Positions 6,796-15,185 of a DNA stretch of 24,960 bases are shown piece after piece. The stretch comes from Chloroflexota bacterium (GTDB lineage Bacteria; Chloroflexota; UBA6077; CF-72). The notes under the pieces are model-generated. The model saw only the letters and a list, made by a program, of their open reading frames with translations, was not told the DNA's origin and did not search any database. The DNA lies in contig JAFAPL010001105.1 in assembly GCA_019247135.1 (NCBI GenBank), forward strand, positions 1 to 24,960, given 5' to 3'. How positions within the stretch are numbered: position 1 is the stretch's first letter; every line of letters starts with the position of its first letter. The translations under genes were made by a program, and so were the position numbers.

Positions 6796-8085
6796 ATGGA
6801 CCTGTTTCTGGCGGTGCTGTCCCTGCTGCTCAGCATCCAGTCCGCGTATTCGACGATTTTGATGCTGTACGTCTGGGACGACCGACTCAAATCCCGGCGC
6901 AACCACGCCCCCAGGACCTTCGAGTCACCACGCCAGCGCTTCACGCTCCTGCTACCTGCTCGGCATGAGGAGGAAGTGATCCAGGAGACGATTCAGCGCG
7001 TGGTGGACTTCCGCTACCCACGCGAACTCGTCCAGGTGCTGGTGATCATCGAGGCGGGAGATGGCGGGACGATCGCGAAAGTCCGTGAAAAGCTCGCCGC
7101 CCTCAGGCGCCAGGGAGTCGACAACGTGCGTCTGTTGATTTTCAGCAGTCCACCTATCAACAAGCCTCACGGCCTGAACGTCGGATTGCGCGCGGCCACC
7201 GGGAACATCGTCACCATCTTCGATAGCGAGGACGAGCCGCATCCCGATTTGCTGAACGTCGTCAACACAGTCGTCACCCGCGAAGGCGTGGAGCGCGCAC
7301 CGGTGATCCAGTGTGGCGTTCAGCTCATGAATTATGCGGACCGCTGGTTTTCGGCGCTGAACGTGCTCGAGTACTTCTTCTGGTTCCGCAGCCGCATGCA
7401 CTACCACGCCGCGATGGGCATGGTGCCGCTCGGCGGCAACACCGTGTTCATGCGTCGTGAGTTGCTCAACCGACTCGGCGGCTGGGACGAGGCATGCTTG
7501 ACCGAGGATGCGGACATCGGAATTCGACTGAGCGCGCAGCGCGTTCCGATCCGCGTCATCTACGACGACAGGTATGTCACCCGGGAGGAGACGCCTCCAT
7601 CTGTCTCGCAGTTCGTCAAGCAGCGCACGCGCTGGGACCAGGGATTCCTCCAGGTTCTCGGAAAACGCGACTGGCTGAGGCTCCCCAACCCCACCCAGAG
7701 CATGCTGGCGCTGTACACGCTTGCGTTCCCACTCGTCCAGGCGCTGACCCTCGTGTACATACCTGCGAGCTTGTGGATGATGCTGTTCGCCAAAGTGCCG
7801 GTGCCGCTGGCGATGCTCAGCAGTTTGCCGCTGTACATGCTCATCATTCAGCTGCTCATCGCGGTGCTCGGGTTGCACGAATTCACATCCTTGCACGGCC
7901 TGCGGGCGGGTCCGGTTGACATCTTCAGGCTGGTGATCGCGTACTTCCCGTACCAGGTGCTGCTCGGCTTCGCCGCCTTTCGCGCGGTCTGGCGCCAGGC
8001 GCTGGGTCAACGCGGCTGGGAGAAGACAGCTCATGTCGGCGCGCATCGCGTAGCCAGTGCTCGAAACGCGCATGGCCTCACGTAG
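6796..8085 (+). CDS. Membrane GT2 glycosyltransferase with QxxRW motif (cellulose/hyaluronan-synthase-like)
   Basis: A 429-residue protein. An N-terminal transmembrane helix (2-26) is followed by a GT-A domain with LLLPARHEEEVI (51-62), a DxE/D metal site at FDSEDEP (142-148), LGGNTVFMRR (212-221), TEDADIGIRL (236-245) and KQRTRWDQG (275-283), a QxxRW motif. Three or four C-terminal helices lie between about 305 and 400. TED and QxxRW mark processive-type or chain-building GT2 enzymes such as BcsA, PgaC and hyaluronan synthase. No PilZ domain is present, and the helix count is low for a full polymer-secreting synthase. ATG 6796 follows the previous stop by 5 bases, consistent with coupled translation. 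The sugar and polymer cannot be read from sequence. Confidence 0.85.
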   Translation: MDLFLAVLSLLLSIQSAYSTILMLYVWDDRLKSRRNHAPRTFESPRQRFTLLLPARHEEEVIQETIQRVVDFRYPRELVQVLVIIEAGDGGTIAKVREKLAALRRQGVDNVRLLIFSSPPINKPHGLNVGLRAATGNIVTIFDSEDEPHPDLLNVVNTVVTREGVERAPVIQCGVQLMNYADRWFSALNVLEYFFWFRSRMHYHAAMGMVPLGGNTVFMRRELLNRLGGWDEACLTEDADIGIRLSAQRVPIRVIYDDRYVTREETPPSVSQFVKQRTRWDQGFLQVLGKRDWLRLPNPTQSMLALYTLAFPLVQALTLVYIPASLWMMLFAKVPVPLAMLSSLPLYMLIIQLLIAVLGLHEFTSLHGLRAGPVDIFRLVIAYFPYQVLLGFAAFRAVWRQALGQRGWEKTAHVGAHRVASARNAHGLT

Positions 8086-10762
8086 CGTGGCAGCGGGGGT
8101 CGTGACAGGCCAGCAGCCCCGGGTGTGGTTGTGGGCTGCCGCCAGGCCACGCGTACGGATCACGGGCGAGCAGTGGCTGGTGCTCGGCCTCGTGGCGATC
8201 ACGCTGGTCGCGCACGCCGTCAACATGTTCGACTTTCTGCCAGTCGCATCCAAGGACGACCAGGGCATCTACACCGCCCAGGCCTGGGCAGTGCTCCGCG
8301 AGCACCGACTGGCACCCTACACGTACTGGTATGACCATGCGCCAGCAGGCTGGATTTTCCTGGCCGCGTGGATGGCAGTAACGGGCGGACCCCTCGCTTT
8401 CGGTCAGGCCCTCGACAGCGGTCGCGTCCTGATGCTGGTCCTTCACGTTGTGTCGGTCGTGCTGCTGTATCGCGCCGCTCGCAAGCTCGGGTGCGGCAGC
8501 AGATCAGCCGCGATCGGATGTTTGCTGTTCGCGGCTTCGCCTCTCGCGGTCTTCTATGGCCGACTCGTGTTGCTCGACAACTTCATGATCTTCTGGCTGC
8601 TGCTCAGCCTGGATCTGCTGCTCGACCCGCGTGCGCGACTCAGCCGCTTTGCCCTGAGTGGCATCGCGTTTGGGATGGCCTGCTTGAGCAAGGAAACCGC
8701 GGTCGTGCTCGTGCCCGCCATGGTGCTCCTGGTCATCGAACAACGCCAGGCATGCCACGGTCACTTCGGCCTGGCGAGCTGGCTGGCGCCCATGCTGGTG
8801 GTCCTCAGCTGGTACCCGCTCTACGCGATGCTCAAGAACCAGCTTCTGCCGGCTGGGCAGTCGATCGTGTTCATCCTCCAGGGTTCGACCGAGCCGGGCG
8901 TGTCGTTGACGGAGGCCCTGAAATGGCAGGCCTCGCGCGGCGGTGGCGGCGCCTTCAATCTGGACAACCAGTTCTGGCAGCTGTTACGCACCGACTGGCT
9001 GCAGCGCGATCCGGTGATGCTGTTGGCCGGCGTCGGCGCAATCGGGCTGAACTTGCTGCGCGCTCTGCTTCCGGTCGGCTCGAGCAGGCGCCGGTTCTTG
9101 TCGGTCGGTGCGCTGGGGTTATTGCCGCTGGCATACCTCGGACGAGGCGGCATCGTCTTCGACTTCTACATTCTGGCGGTGATCCCGTTCTTGTGCCTCA
9201 ACGTGGCGCTCGGGCTCGAGTGGCTGATGGGAAGGGTCCAGCCGGTCGGTATCGTGCTCGCGAGCGCCCTGATCGCTGGCTACTGGCAGGCGGGTACAGC
9301 CCAGCCCCTGTACGCGCAGCGGCCTGGTCTAGCGGGCCGCGAGGCCATCCCGTGGATCAAACAGGTCATCGCGTCGGACAGTCGGATCATCGTTCCAGAT
9401 GACCTGTGGACGGACCTTCACGAGCCGAGCGCGCTCGGTCCAGCCTTTCAGAACGCGCACAGCCACTGGAAGGTAGCGGCAGATCCAGAGATCCGGGATG
9501 GCGTCTTTGCCGACGATTGGCGGACGGTCGATTACCTGATCATGGCGCCTGGCCTCGAAAACTCGTTTGAGGCCTCCGACGATCAGGTCGCGCTCGAGGC
9601 GCTGCACAACGCGCATCTCGTCAAGCAGTGGCAGCAGGACGGCACGTGGGTCGAGCTGTGGAAAGCTGACCATGCGGGCGCCACAGAACAGCAGCTTCTC
9701 GCCGCGACCGACGCGGCAATGGCCGCGCGCTTCGAACGCTCGCGGTCCGGCGCTTACTTCTCACAGGACGGGACGGTGTTGTCGGAAACGCAGGCATATG
9801 CGCTGCTGCGAGCTGTGTGGTCGAACGATCGCGCGGGCTTCGACCGCATCTGGAGTTGGACGTCCGCGAACCTGGTGCAAGCGGATGGTTTGCCAGTCTG
9901 GCTGTGGAAGGACGGCGCGACCGTCGATCAGCACAGCGCAACGGACGCCGACACAGACATGGCCCTGGCGCTGCTCATGGCTGGCAAGCGCTGGAATGAT
10001 GGCGCTCTGGTCGAGCAGGGCCGGTCTATGGTGCGCGCCATCTGGGACAGAGAGGTCGTTCAGGTACGTGGGAAACCGTTCGTCACGGTGGGTAACTGGG
10101 TGACCGCCGGCGGGCAGGGCGACGTTGTTCCGTTCAATCCGAGTTATTTCGCGCCGTACGCATATCGCGTCTTCGGTGAGGTCGACCCGGAGCATGACTG
10201 GGCAGGCGTCATCGACTCGGGCTACGAGACCCTGTTCGCCCTGTCGAGCGATTCGTTGGGCGCGGCGCGGGCATCAGGTCTGCCGCCGGATTGGGTCGGA
10301 GTCAGCGCTGCAACAGGCGCCCTTTCGCCCCTGCCTCTCCCCGACAAGTCCGACACGACGACGTACGGCTACGACGCGCCCAGGACCTACTGGCGGGTTG
10401 CTCTGGACCAACGCTGGAGCGGCGACGGTCGCGCTGAAGCGTACTTGCGCCAGGCCGGTTTTCTGCGTGACGAGGTCACACGCAAGGGCGCGCCGGGCTC
10501 GGTGTACGCGCACGATGGCTCGCTCGTGGACGATGGGTTCAGCATGGTTGGCACCGCCGGCGCACTGGCGGCGCTTTCCACACTCGACCCGACCCTCGCA
10601 CACGGCCTTTTTGCCGCAAACGTCCTGGGCCGCGTCCAGTCTGACCCCGAGCGTGACGACCTCTGGTGGGGCGACCCGCGGGATGTGTACGCCCAGGCCT
10701 GGGGTTGGTTCGCCACGGCGCTCTACGCCGATCAGTTGCCTGATCTGTGGCACGCTTCATGA
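8072..10762 (+). CDS. Fusion of GT-C membrane glycosyltransferase (PMT/ArnT-like) with a glycoside hydrolase family 8 domain
   Basis: An 896-residue protein in two parts. Residues about 30-420 carry many transmembrane helices and GT-C features: a DDQGIYTAQAW loop with an Asp-Asp pair after the first helix, then YDHAPAGWIF, and later GRLVLLDNFMIFW. These match PMT_2-type enzymes that take sugar from polyprenyl phosphate on the outer face. A soluble linker (420-545) follows. Residues about 550-890 look like family 8 hydrolase: SETQAYALLRAVW with Glu572 as likely acid, SATDADTDMALALL with Asp625, NPSYFAPYAYRVF, and YGYDAPRTYWR with Asp768 as likely base. The family contains cellulases (BcsZ), lichenases, chitosanases and xylanases. 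Topology puts GH8 outside the cell. ATG 8072 overlaps the previous gene by 14 bases; GTG 8057 and GTG 8102 are alternatives. The GH8 half is assigned from motifs only. Confidence 0.8.
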   Translation: MASRSVAAGVVTGQQPRVWLWAAARPRVRITGEQWLVLGLVAITLVAHAVNMFDFLPVASKDDQGIYTAQAWAVLREHRLAPYTYWYDHAPAGWIFLAAWMAVTGGPLAFGQALDSGRVLMLVLHVVSVVLLYRAARKLGCGSRSAAIGCLLFAASPLAVFYGRLVLLDNFMIFWLLLSLDLLLDPRARLSRFALSGIAFGMACLSKETAVVLVPAMVLLVIEQRQACHGHFGLASWLAPMLVVLSWYPLYAMLKNQLLPAGQSIVFILQGSTEPGVSLTEALKWQASRGGGGAFNLDNQFWQLLRTDWLQRDPVMLLAGVGAIGLNLLRALLPVGSSRRRFLSVGALGLLPLAYLGRGGIVFDFYILAVIPFLCLNVALGLEWLMGRVQPVGIVLASALIAGYWQAGTAQPLYAQRPGLAGREAIPWIKQVIASDSRIIVPDDLWTDLHEPSALGPAFQNAHSHWKVAADPEIRDGVFADDWRTVDYLIMAPGLENSFEASDDQVALEALHNAHLVKQWQQDGTWVELWKADHAGATEQQLLAATDAAMAARFERSRSGAYFSQDGTVLSETQAYALLRAVWSNDRAGFDRIWSWTSANLVQADGLPVWLWKDGATVDQHSATDADTDMALALLMAGKRWNDGALVEQGRSMVRAIWDREVVQVRGKPFVTVGNWVTAGGQGDVVPFNPSYFAPYAYRVFGEVDPEHDWAGVIDSGYETLFALSSDSLGAARASGLPPDWVGVSAATGALSPLPLPDKSDTTTYGYDAPRTYWRVALDQRWSGDGRAEAYLRQAGFLRDEVTRKGAPGSVYAHDGSLVDDGFSMVGTAGALAALSTLDPTLAHGLFAANVLGRVQSDPERDDLWWGDPRDVYAQAWGWFATALYADQLPDLWHAS

Positions 10763-10795
10763 TCCTCCGTCGGCCGTACGGAAGATCGAATCAGC

Positions 10796-11383
10796 GTGCA
10801 GGAGGCTCACCCTGGCGACGCACACGACGCCGCGCTCATGCGCGCGGTGGCGGCGGGAGACCGACGCGCCGTAGCCGATCTCTACGACCGTCACGCCGCC
10901 TCTGTTTACGGCATGGCTATGTCAATCGTGCATGACGCCAGCCTGGCCCAGGACGTCACCCAGGAGGCCTTCGTTCGGCTCTGGACGCGCGCCAATACGT
11001 TCGACTCCAGTCGTGGAACGGCGCTCGGCTGGCTGGTGTCGGTCAGCCGGAACCTGTCACTTGACGAACTGCGCCGACAGCGGCGCCGCTTGGACAGCGT
11101 CGACCGCCTGGCGCGCGACGCGGAGGTATCGGAGCACGACGACCTGGACGTTCTGCTCGAGTGGCGCTGGGAGTCGAGCCGCGTACGTGAAGCTGTCTCG
11201 GAGCTGTCGACGGTGCAACGTCAAACGGTGCAGCTCGTCTACGTGCAGGGGTATTCGTTGACCGAGGTTGCCAGCCATCTCGGGGTGGCTGTAGGAACCG
11301 TCAAGTCTCGCCTGCATTCCGCTTTGCTGAGTTTGCGTGCGGCGCTGGGCGAGCAAAGCCGAGCAAGTCAGGTGAGCAGGTGA
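10796..11383 (+). CDS. ECF-type RNA polymerase sigma factor (SigK-like)
   Basis: A 195-residue sigma-70 family protein. Region 2 spans about 13-95 and includes DLYDRHAASVYGMAMSIV, AQDVTQEAFVRLWTRA and GWLVSVSRNLSLDELRRQRRR. Region 4, about 130-185, includes LSTVQRQTVQLVYVQGYSLTEVASHLGVAVGTVKSRL, a clear helix-turn-helix. Length and lack of regions 1 and 3 fit the ECF group. GTG 10796 is the start, with GGAAG about 10 bases before it. Its stop overlaps the next gene, an anti-sigma factor, by one base (TGATG), the normal arrangement for such pairs. Being only 33 bases behind the GT-C/GH8 gene, it may be co-transcribed with the glycan cluster and may control it. Confidence 0.92.
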   Translation: MQEAHPGDAHDAALMRAVAAGDRRAVADLYDRHAASVYGMAMSIVHDASLAQDVTQEAFVRLWTRANTFDSSRGTALGWLVSVSRNLSLDELRRQRRRLDSVDRLARDAEVSEHDDLDVLLEWRWESSRVREAVSELSTVQRQTVQLVYVQGYSLTEVASHLGVAVGTVKSRLHSALLSLRAALGEQSRASQVSR

Positions 11384-12210
11384 TGTCCGGGCTGAACGAG
11401 CTCGCGCCACTCTCGTGCGAGGACGTCGAAGCAGAGCATGCCGCATACGTGTGGGGCGCACTCCAGTCTCACGAGCGAGCGCGAGTCGAGCGGCATCGAG
11501 CGCAGTGCGCGACCTGCGATGAGCGCCTCCGGGCGTCCCAGCGGGTAATCAGCCAACTCGACGAAGCCGCTCCCAGGGTCAATCCGCCGGGCGAGCTTCG
11601 AGCGCGCGTGCTCGGCGCCGTCGCCGAGCTCGATTCCACGCGGCGGGCGCAAGCTCCCCAGCCGCTCACGGGTCCAGTGCCGCCCGTGCGCCTGCGTCCA
11701 CCTGCCACGCATCGGCGAACGTTCTTCGCAGGACTGGCGACTGGCGTGACAGGCGCGCTTGCCGCGGCGGCGCTTCTGGTGCTGGTGATCGTGAGACCTG
11801 AGGGGCTCGGGGTCATACCCGCGGGCGGACCTGCGTTCACTCAAGAGCCTTCCGCGAACGAGGTGCGTCCGTGGCCGTGGCAGCTTCTTCAGGGCGCGCA
11901 GACCAGTTCGGCGCAACGGCTGGTCTTGATAAAACTCCAGGCGGCGGCGGGTCAGGGCGGAGGACTGCTGACCTACGACGGCGACACAGGCCGCGGGGTC
12001 TTGATGCTCGAGGACGTGGCACCAGGTGCGGAATACACGGTGTGGCTGGTGCGTGGATCTCAGCGGGTTCAGCTCGGTTCCCTTCAGACCGATGCGGACG
12101 GGTTCGGGACGTTCGTTTTGCCGCGGCCCTTGCCAGTGGAGCAACCGGAGCGGATCGAAGTCACGGGCGCCGACTCAGCCTCGAGCTCTGTTCTGACGGG
12201 AACGTTCTAA
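11383..12210 (+). CDS. Anti-sigma factor with zinc-binding N-terminus and RskA-like extracellular domain
   Basis: A 275-residue single-pass membrane protein. Residues 1-80 hold the zinc anti-sigma motif His38-x3-Cys42-x2-Cys45 in a helical domain that would hold the sigma factor inside the cell. A transmembrane helix lies at about 114-137. The outside part (about 150-275) has the RskA-type ending: RGVLMLEDVAPGAEYTVWLV, LGSLQTDADGFGTFVLP. RskA-type factors release their sigma factor by regulated cleavage or by signal sensing. ATG 11383 overlaps the sigma stop; GTG 11380 directly before it is equally possible. The gene ends 10 bases from the convergent kinase gene. Confidence 0.9.
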   Translation: MSGLNELAPLSCEDVEAEHAAYVWGALQSHERARVERHRAQCATCDERLRASQRVISQLDEAAPRVNPPGELRARVLGAVAELDSTRRAQAPQPLTGPVPPVRLRPPATHRRTFFAGLATGVTGALAAAALLVLVIVRPEGLGVIPAGGPAFTQEPSANEVRPWPWQLLQGAQTSSAQRLVLIKLQAAAGQGGGLLTYDGDTGRGVLMLEDVAPGAEYTVWLVRGSQRVQLGSLQTDADGFGTFVLPRPLPVEQPERIEVTGADSASSSVLTGTF

Positions 12211-12220
12211 CTGAGCGGAA

Positions 12221-13858
12221 TTAGCTGCCTGGAACCGCCGAGAGATGGTCGAGCTGCAAGCGCGCGGCGTGCTCGGCGGCGGCGTCAAGGGCGGCCTCCT
12301 GATCCGAAGGTCCGATCACTTCGACGATCGCGACCACGGTGTTGCGTCGAAACAGATTCACAACGCTGAGCGTGGACGCGTCGCCAGCCACGGCCGATCG
12401 TCCGCGTAACGACTCCTGGACGTCGCCGAGTCCATTGAAGGGCTCGAACGTGACACCTCGGCCTTCGGCGCTCTGGCGCAACTGTCGCAATCCGGCCTCG
12501 GCATCATCTGCGTTGGCGGCCGAGAACAGCGAGAAGCCGGTCGTGCGCGGTACGCCGCCAGTACCGTTCGCATATTCGACTTCGTACACGCTGAGATCGG
12601 GCGTCGACCCCGCCGTCGACTCCTTGCTCATGGTCCAGTCGGGACCGAGATCGGACGCTTGAACCACCCAGCCATGGGGATCGGTAGGTGGAATTCCTTG
12701 TGGAGGCGAACTGGTTGCGATCGGCGGTGTTGGCTGGGGCGCTGGTCGCGGCCCGGCGACGTTCCAGATCCCAAGCACGGCTGCAAGGCTCAGTGCCACC
12801 ACAAGGCAGAGCACCAGGAACGAGCCAAGCCGGCCCGTGCGTGACGGTCCGACCGTGGCCGCAGCACGCACCGGCGGCGGCGTGACCTCGTCGACCTCTG
12901 GGTCATCAACAAACGTCGGGGGAGGTGCGACCGGCACCGCGGACACCTTCGGAGACGGTGGCGGTGGGGCCGATTCGTCGACGGCCTTGCCGAGCGCCGC
13001 GAGCATTGCCGCGCCACTGGCGAACCGCGCGTCACGTTCCTTCGCTAAGGCTTGTAATAGGACTGCTTCGAGAGCCGGCGACAGTCGCGGGTTCAGCTCG
13101 CGGGGCGAGGGCACCGACTGGTTGACGTGCTGCATCGCCACTCCGAGAGGTGTCTGGCCACGGAACGGCACCTGTCCGACGAGCAGCTCGTACAGCACCA
13201 CGCCGAACGCGTACAGGTCGGCCCGTCCATCGACCTCCTGTTCCAGGACCTGCTCGGGCGCCATATACGTCGGCGTGCCGAGAGTGTCTCCCGTATGGGT
13301 CAGCCCAAGCTCGACATCATCGCCCTGCACCAGGCGCGCGATGCTGAAGTCGGTGAGGAACACACGATAACCACTCGCGAAGTCGTCGCTTGGCTCGAGC
13401 AAAATGTTGTCCGGCTTCAGGTCGCGGTGGACGACGCCCTGGCGATGGGCATGGTCCAGCGGCGGCAGCGACTGCCGAGCGAGCTCCAGCGCATCGCGTG
13501 GCGCCCATCCGTGTCGGTACGGGCCCTCGCCGCGCAGTCGATCCTCCAGTGACCCGCCGCGGACAAGCCGCATCACCAGGTACAGCAGCCCGCGCTCCTG
13601 CCCAAAGCCGTAGACCGGCAAGATGTGCGGATGTTCGAGCCGCCCGGCGATGCGCGCCTCGCGATTGAAGCGGTCGACCAGTCCGGGTTCCTGCGTCAGG
13701 TGCGGCCATAGCACCTTGACCGCGACGCGTCGCCGCAGGGTGGCCTGCTCGGCCTCGTAGACCGCGCCCATGCCCCCCGCCCCAAGTCGTGCGACCAGGC
13801 GGTACTCTCCCTGGCCGAGCGTCTGACCAACGAGCTCGTCGGTCACGAGTTGTTGCAC
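12221..13858 (-). CDS. PknB-like serine/threonine protein kinase with transmembrane helix and external domain
   Basis: A 545-residue protein. The kinase domain (about 19-285) has the glycine loop LGAGGMGAVY (25-34), Lys48 in VAVKVL, Glu67, the catalytic HRDLKPDN (144-151), then DFS at 170-172 in place of DFG, GTPTYMAPEQ in the activation segment, and an APE-type motif. Asp170 itself is kept, so metal binding should remain. A Pro-rich linker (about 290-340) and one transmembrane helix (about 345-368) lead to an outside domain of about 170 residues with no PASTA repeats that I can see. GTG 13858 is chosen because TGGAG lies 5 bases before it; a later GTG at 13846 lacks such a site. It overlaps the upstream M48/FHA gene by 16 bases, so the two are almost certainly one operon. 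Confidence 0.92.
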   Translation of the reverse strand: MQQLVTDELVGQTLGQGEYRLVARLGAGGMGAVYEAEQATLRRRVAVKVLWPHLTQEPGLVDRFNREARIAGRLEHPHILPVYGFGQERGLLYLVMRLVRGGSLEDRLRGEGPYRHGWAPRDALELARQSLPPLDHAHRQGVVHRDLKPDNILLEPSDDFASGYRVFLTDFSIARLVQGDDVELGLTHTGDTLGTPTYMAPEQVLEQEVDGRADLYAFGVVLYELLVGQVPFRGQTPLGVAMQHVNQSVPSPRELNPRLSPALEAVLLQALAKERDARFASGAAMLAALGKAVDESAPPPPSPKVSAVPVAPPPTFVDDPEVDEVTPPPVRAAATVGPSRTGRLGSFLVLCLVVALSLAAVLGIWNVAGPRPAPQPTPPIATSSPPQGIPPTDPHGWVVQASDLGPDWTMSKESTAGSTPDLSVYEVEYANGTGGVPRTTGFSLFSAANADDAEAGLRQLRQSAEGRGVTFEPFNGLGDVQESLRGRSAVAGDASTLSVVNLFRRNTVVAIVEVIGPSDQEAALDAAAEHAARLQLDHLSAVPGS

Positions 13859-15057
13859 TGGAACTCCAGCTCGGTGACACCGGCGCGAATGACGTCACGA
13901 TCCTGCAACCTGGCGGACTCGACCTGCACACCATTGACAAACGTGCCGTTGCTCGAGCCCAGGTCGCTGATCACGTATCCGGCACCATCCGAACGCACCT
14001 CGAAATGTCGGCGCGAGGCCGCGCGGTCCTGCAGGCGCACGTCGGCGGACGGACTGCGTCCAACCAGCAACGCGTGGCTGTCAATGGGGTATTCGCGACG
14101 GCTGTTTGGTGCGCGTGCGACCAGCCGAGCGGCGACGTGCTGTACACGCTCGGGTGCTTGCTCTGGCTCCTGTGTCTCGAGCGTGCTCACGAAGTCGAGC
14201 ATCGCTTCGATGCGATTCACCAGGAACGGATGTGACGCGCTCAGCTGGCTGGCGAAGCCTTCCCAGCGTGCGACGCCCCTGTGCAGCACGGCCGCCTGGC
14301 TTGCCAGGTCGGCCAGGTTGACGTGCTGAAACAGGGTTGGCCCGACACTCACCTTCACTTGCGCCGCGATGGCTTTGCTTGGTCGGCCGCAGGCGATGAT
14401 GCCGGCTCGATCGGCGGTCATCTCGGTGCTGCGCTGCCACCACAAGAAGATCAGGTCTCGCACGCTGGCGACCACGTTGAGCGGGAACGGCAGCACGACT
14501 CCACGCGCGTCCAGGCCGCCAAGCAGCAATCCGAGCCGTGTATGGCCGAACTTGATGTGCCCCATCTCGTGGCCGATCACGCTCTTGAGTTCTTCTTCGT
14601 CGAGCGCCTCCACCAGCGCTGAGTTCAGGACGATCACGTACGGCTCCTGAAAACCAGCGGCGACCGCGTTGATCAGCGGACTTTGTGTGACGAACACCCG
14701 CGTTTCGGGCATCGCGAAGCGTTCCCGCAGGTCCGCGACGAGTGGGAAGAGGTGCGCGAACTGCGTGGATGTGATCTCGGCTGCTCGAGCCAGCTGCTGT
14801 GCCGCGCTGAGTCGGGTGAGCAGAGCGGTCAGGACGAACAGGCTCACAATCGCCAGGCCTGCGGCCCACGACAGCATCCACGCGCCGACGACGGTGATCG
14901 CCACCACGGCAAGCGCCAGGGTCAGCGCTGGCGCCTCTCGCGGATGGCGGTAGGTCGTGAGCCGTCGAGCGTCGAAGACGCGGGGGCGGTCGGAACCCAC
15001 CTTGCCGAATGCACGCAGGGCGAAGTGGGTTGAAAGTTCGGCCGCGCGATCGCTCAC
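13843..15057 (-). CDS. M48-family membrane metalloprotease fused to an FHA domain
   Basis: A 404-residue protein. Two hydrophobic helices (about 44-62 and 64-82) precede an M48 domain with zinc motif HEMGH (163-167), the following FGH, and Glu212 in EMTADRAG as third ligand. This is the HtpX/Ste24 type of protease. Residues about 312-400 form an FHA domain with LLVGRSPSADVRLQD, the SRRH core and LGSSNGTFVNG, which binds phosphothreonine peptides. FHA partners of PknB-like kinases are well known, and here the kinase follows directly with overlapping ends, so phosphorylation-dependent recruitment or control of the protease is a sensible inference. GTG 15057 is used; its ribosome site lies inside a small hairpin (15065-15082). 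A TAGAAT at 15099-15094 (minus strand) could be a -10 box, but no good -35 was found. Confidence 0.88.
   Translation of the reverse strand: MSDRAAELSTHFALRAFGKVGSDRPRVFDARRLTTYRHPREAPALTLALAVVAITVVGAWMLSWAAGLAIVSLFVLTALLTRLSAAQQLARAAEITSTQFAHLFPLVADLRERFAMPETRVFVTQSPLINAVAAGFQEPYVIVLNSALVEALDEEELKSVIGHEMGHIKFGHTRLGLLLGGLDARGVVLPFPLNVVASVRDLIFLWWQRSTEMTADRAGIIACGRPSKAIAAQVKVSVGPTLFQHVNLADLASQAAVLHRGVARWEGFASQLSASHPFLVNRIEAMLDFVSTLETQEPEQAPERVQHVAARLVARAPNSRREYPIDSHALLVGRSPSADVRLQDRAASRRHFEVRSDGAGYVISDLGSSNGTFVNGVQVESARLQDRDVIRAGVTELEFQCNNS
13864..13868 (-). promoter_or_regulatory. Ribosome binding site of the kinase gene inside the upstream coding region
   Basis: TGGAG (13868 to 13864 on the minus strand) lies 5 bases before GTG 13858 and within the last codons of the M48/FHA gene. 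It decides between the GTG starts at 13858 and 13846. Confidence 0.5.
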
Positions 15058-15064
15058 GTGCTAC

Positions 15065-15082
15065 CCGCCTGTAACAAGGCGG
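15065..15082. repeat. Inverted repeat in the leader of the M48/FHA gene
   Basis: CCGCCT (15065-15070), loop GTAACA, AGGCGG (15077-15082). On the minus-strand transcript the second arm AGGCGG ends 7 bases before GTG 15057 and is the only Shine-Dalgarno-like sequence there, so a hairpin could hide it. Confidence 0.35.
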
Positions 15083-15185
15083 CCTCCACGTTCATTCTAG
15101 GGTTTGCAGCGCCGGCAGGAAGACTGCGCTGGCACGCGGTGTGCGACGGCTTCAGGCGTACTCGCATCTACTGTCCGGATCAATC

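Noticed and set aside
6952..8268. Long minus-strand open frame (438 codons) opposite the GT2 gene and the start of the GT-C/GH8 gene
   Set aside because: It is opposite two genes with clear family motifs. Its translation is rich in Arg, Gln, His and Asp with no domain, as expected for the reverse of high-GC coding DNA.
13317..13940. Open frame of 207 codons inside the kinase gene
   Set aside because: It is a shifted frame of the kinase coding region on the same strand; the Arg/Gly/Ala-rich product has no domain.
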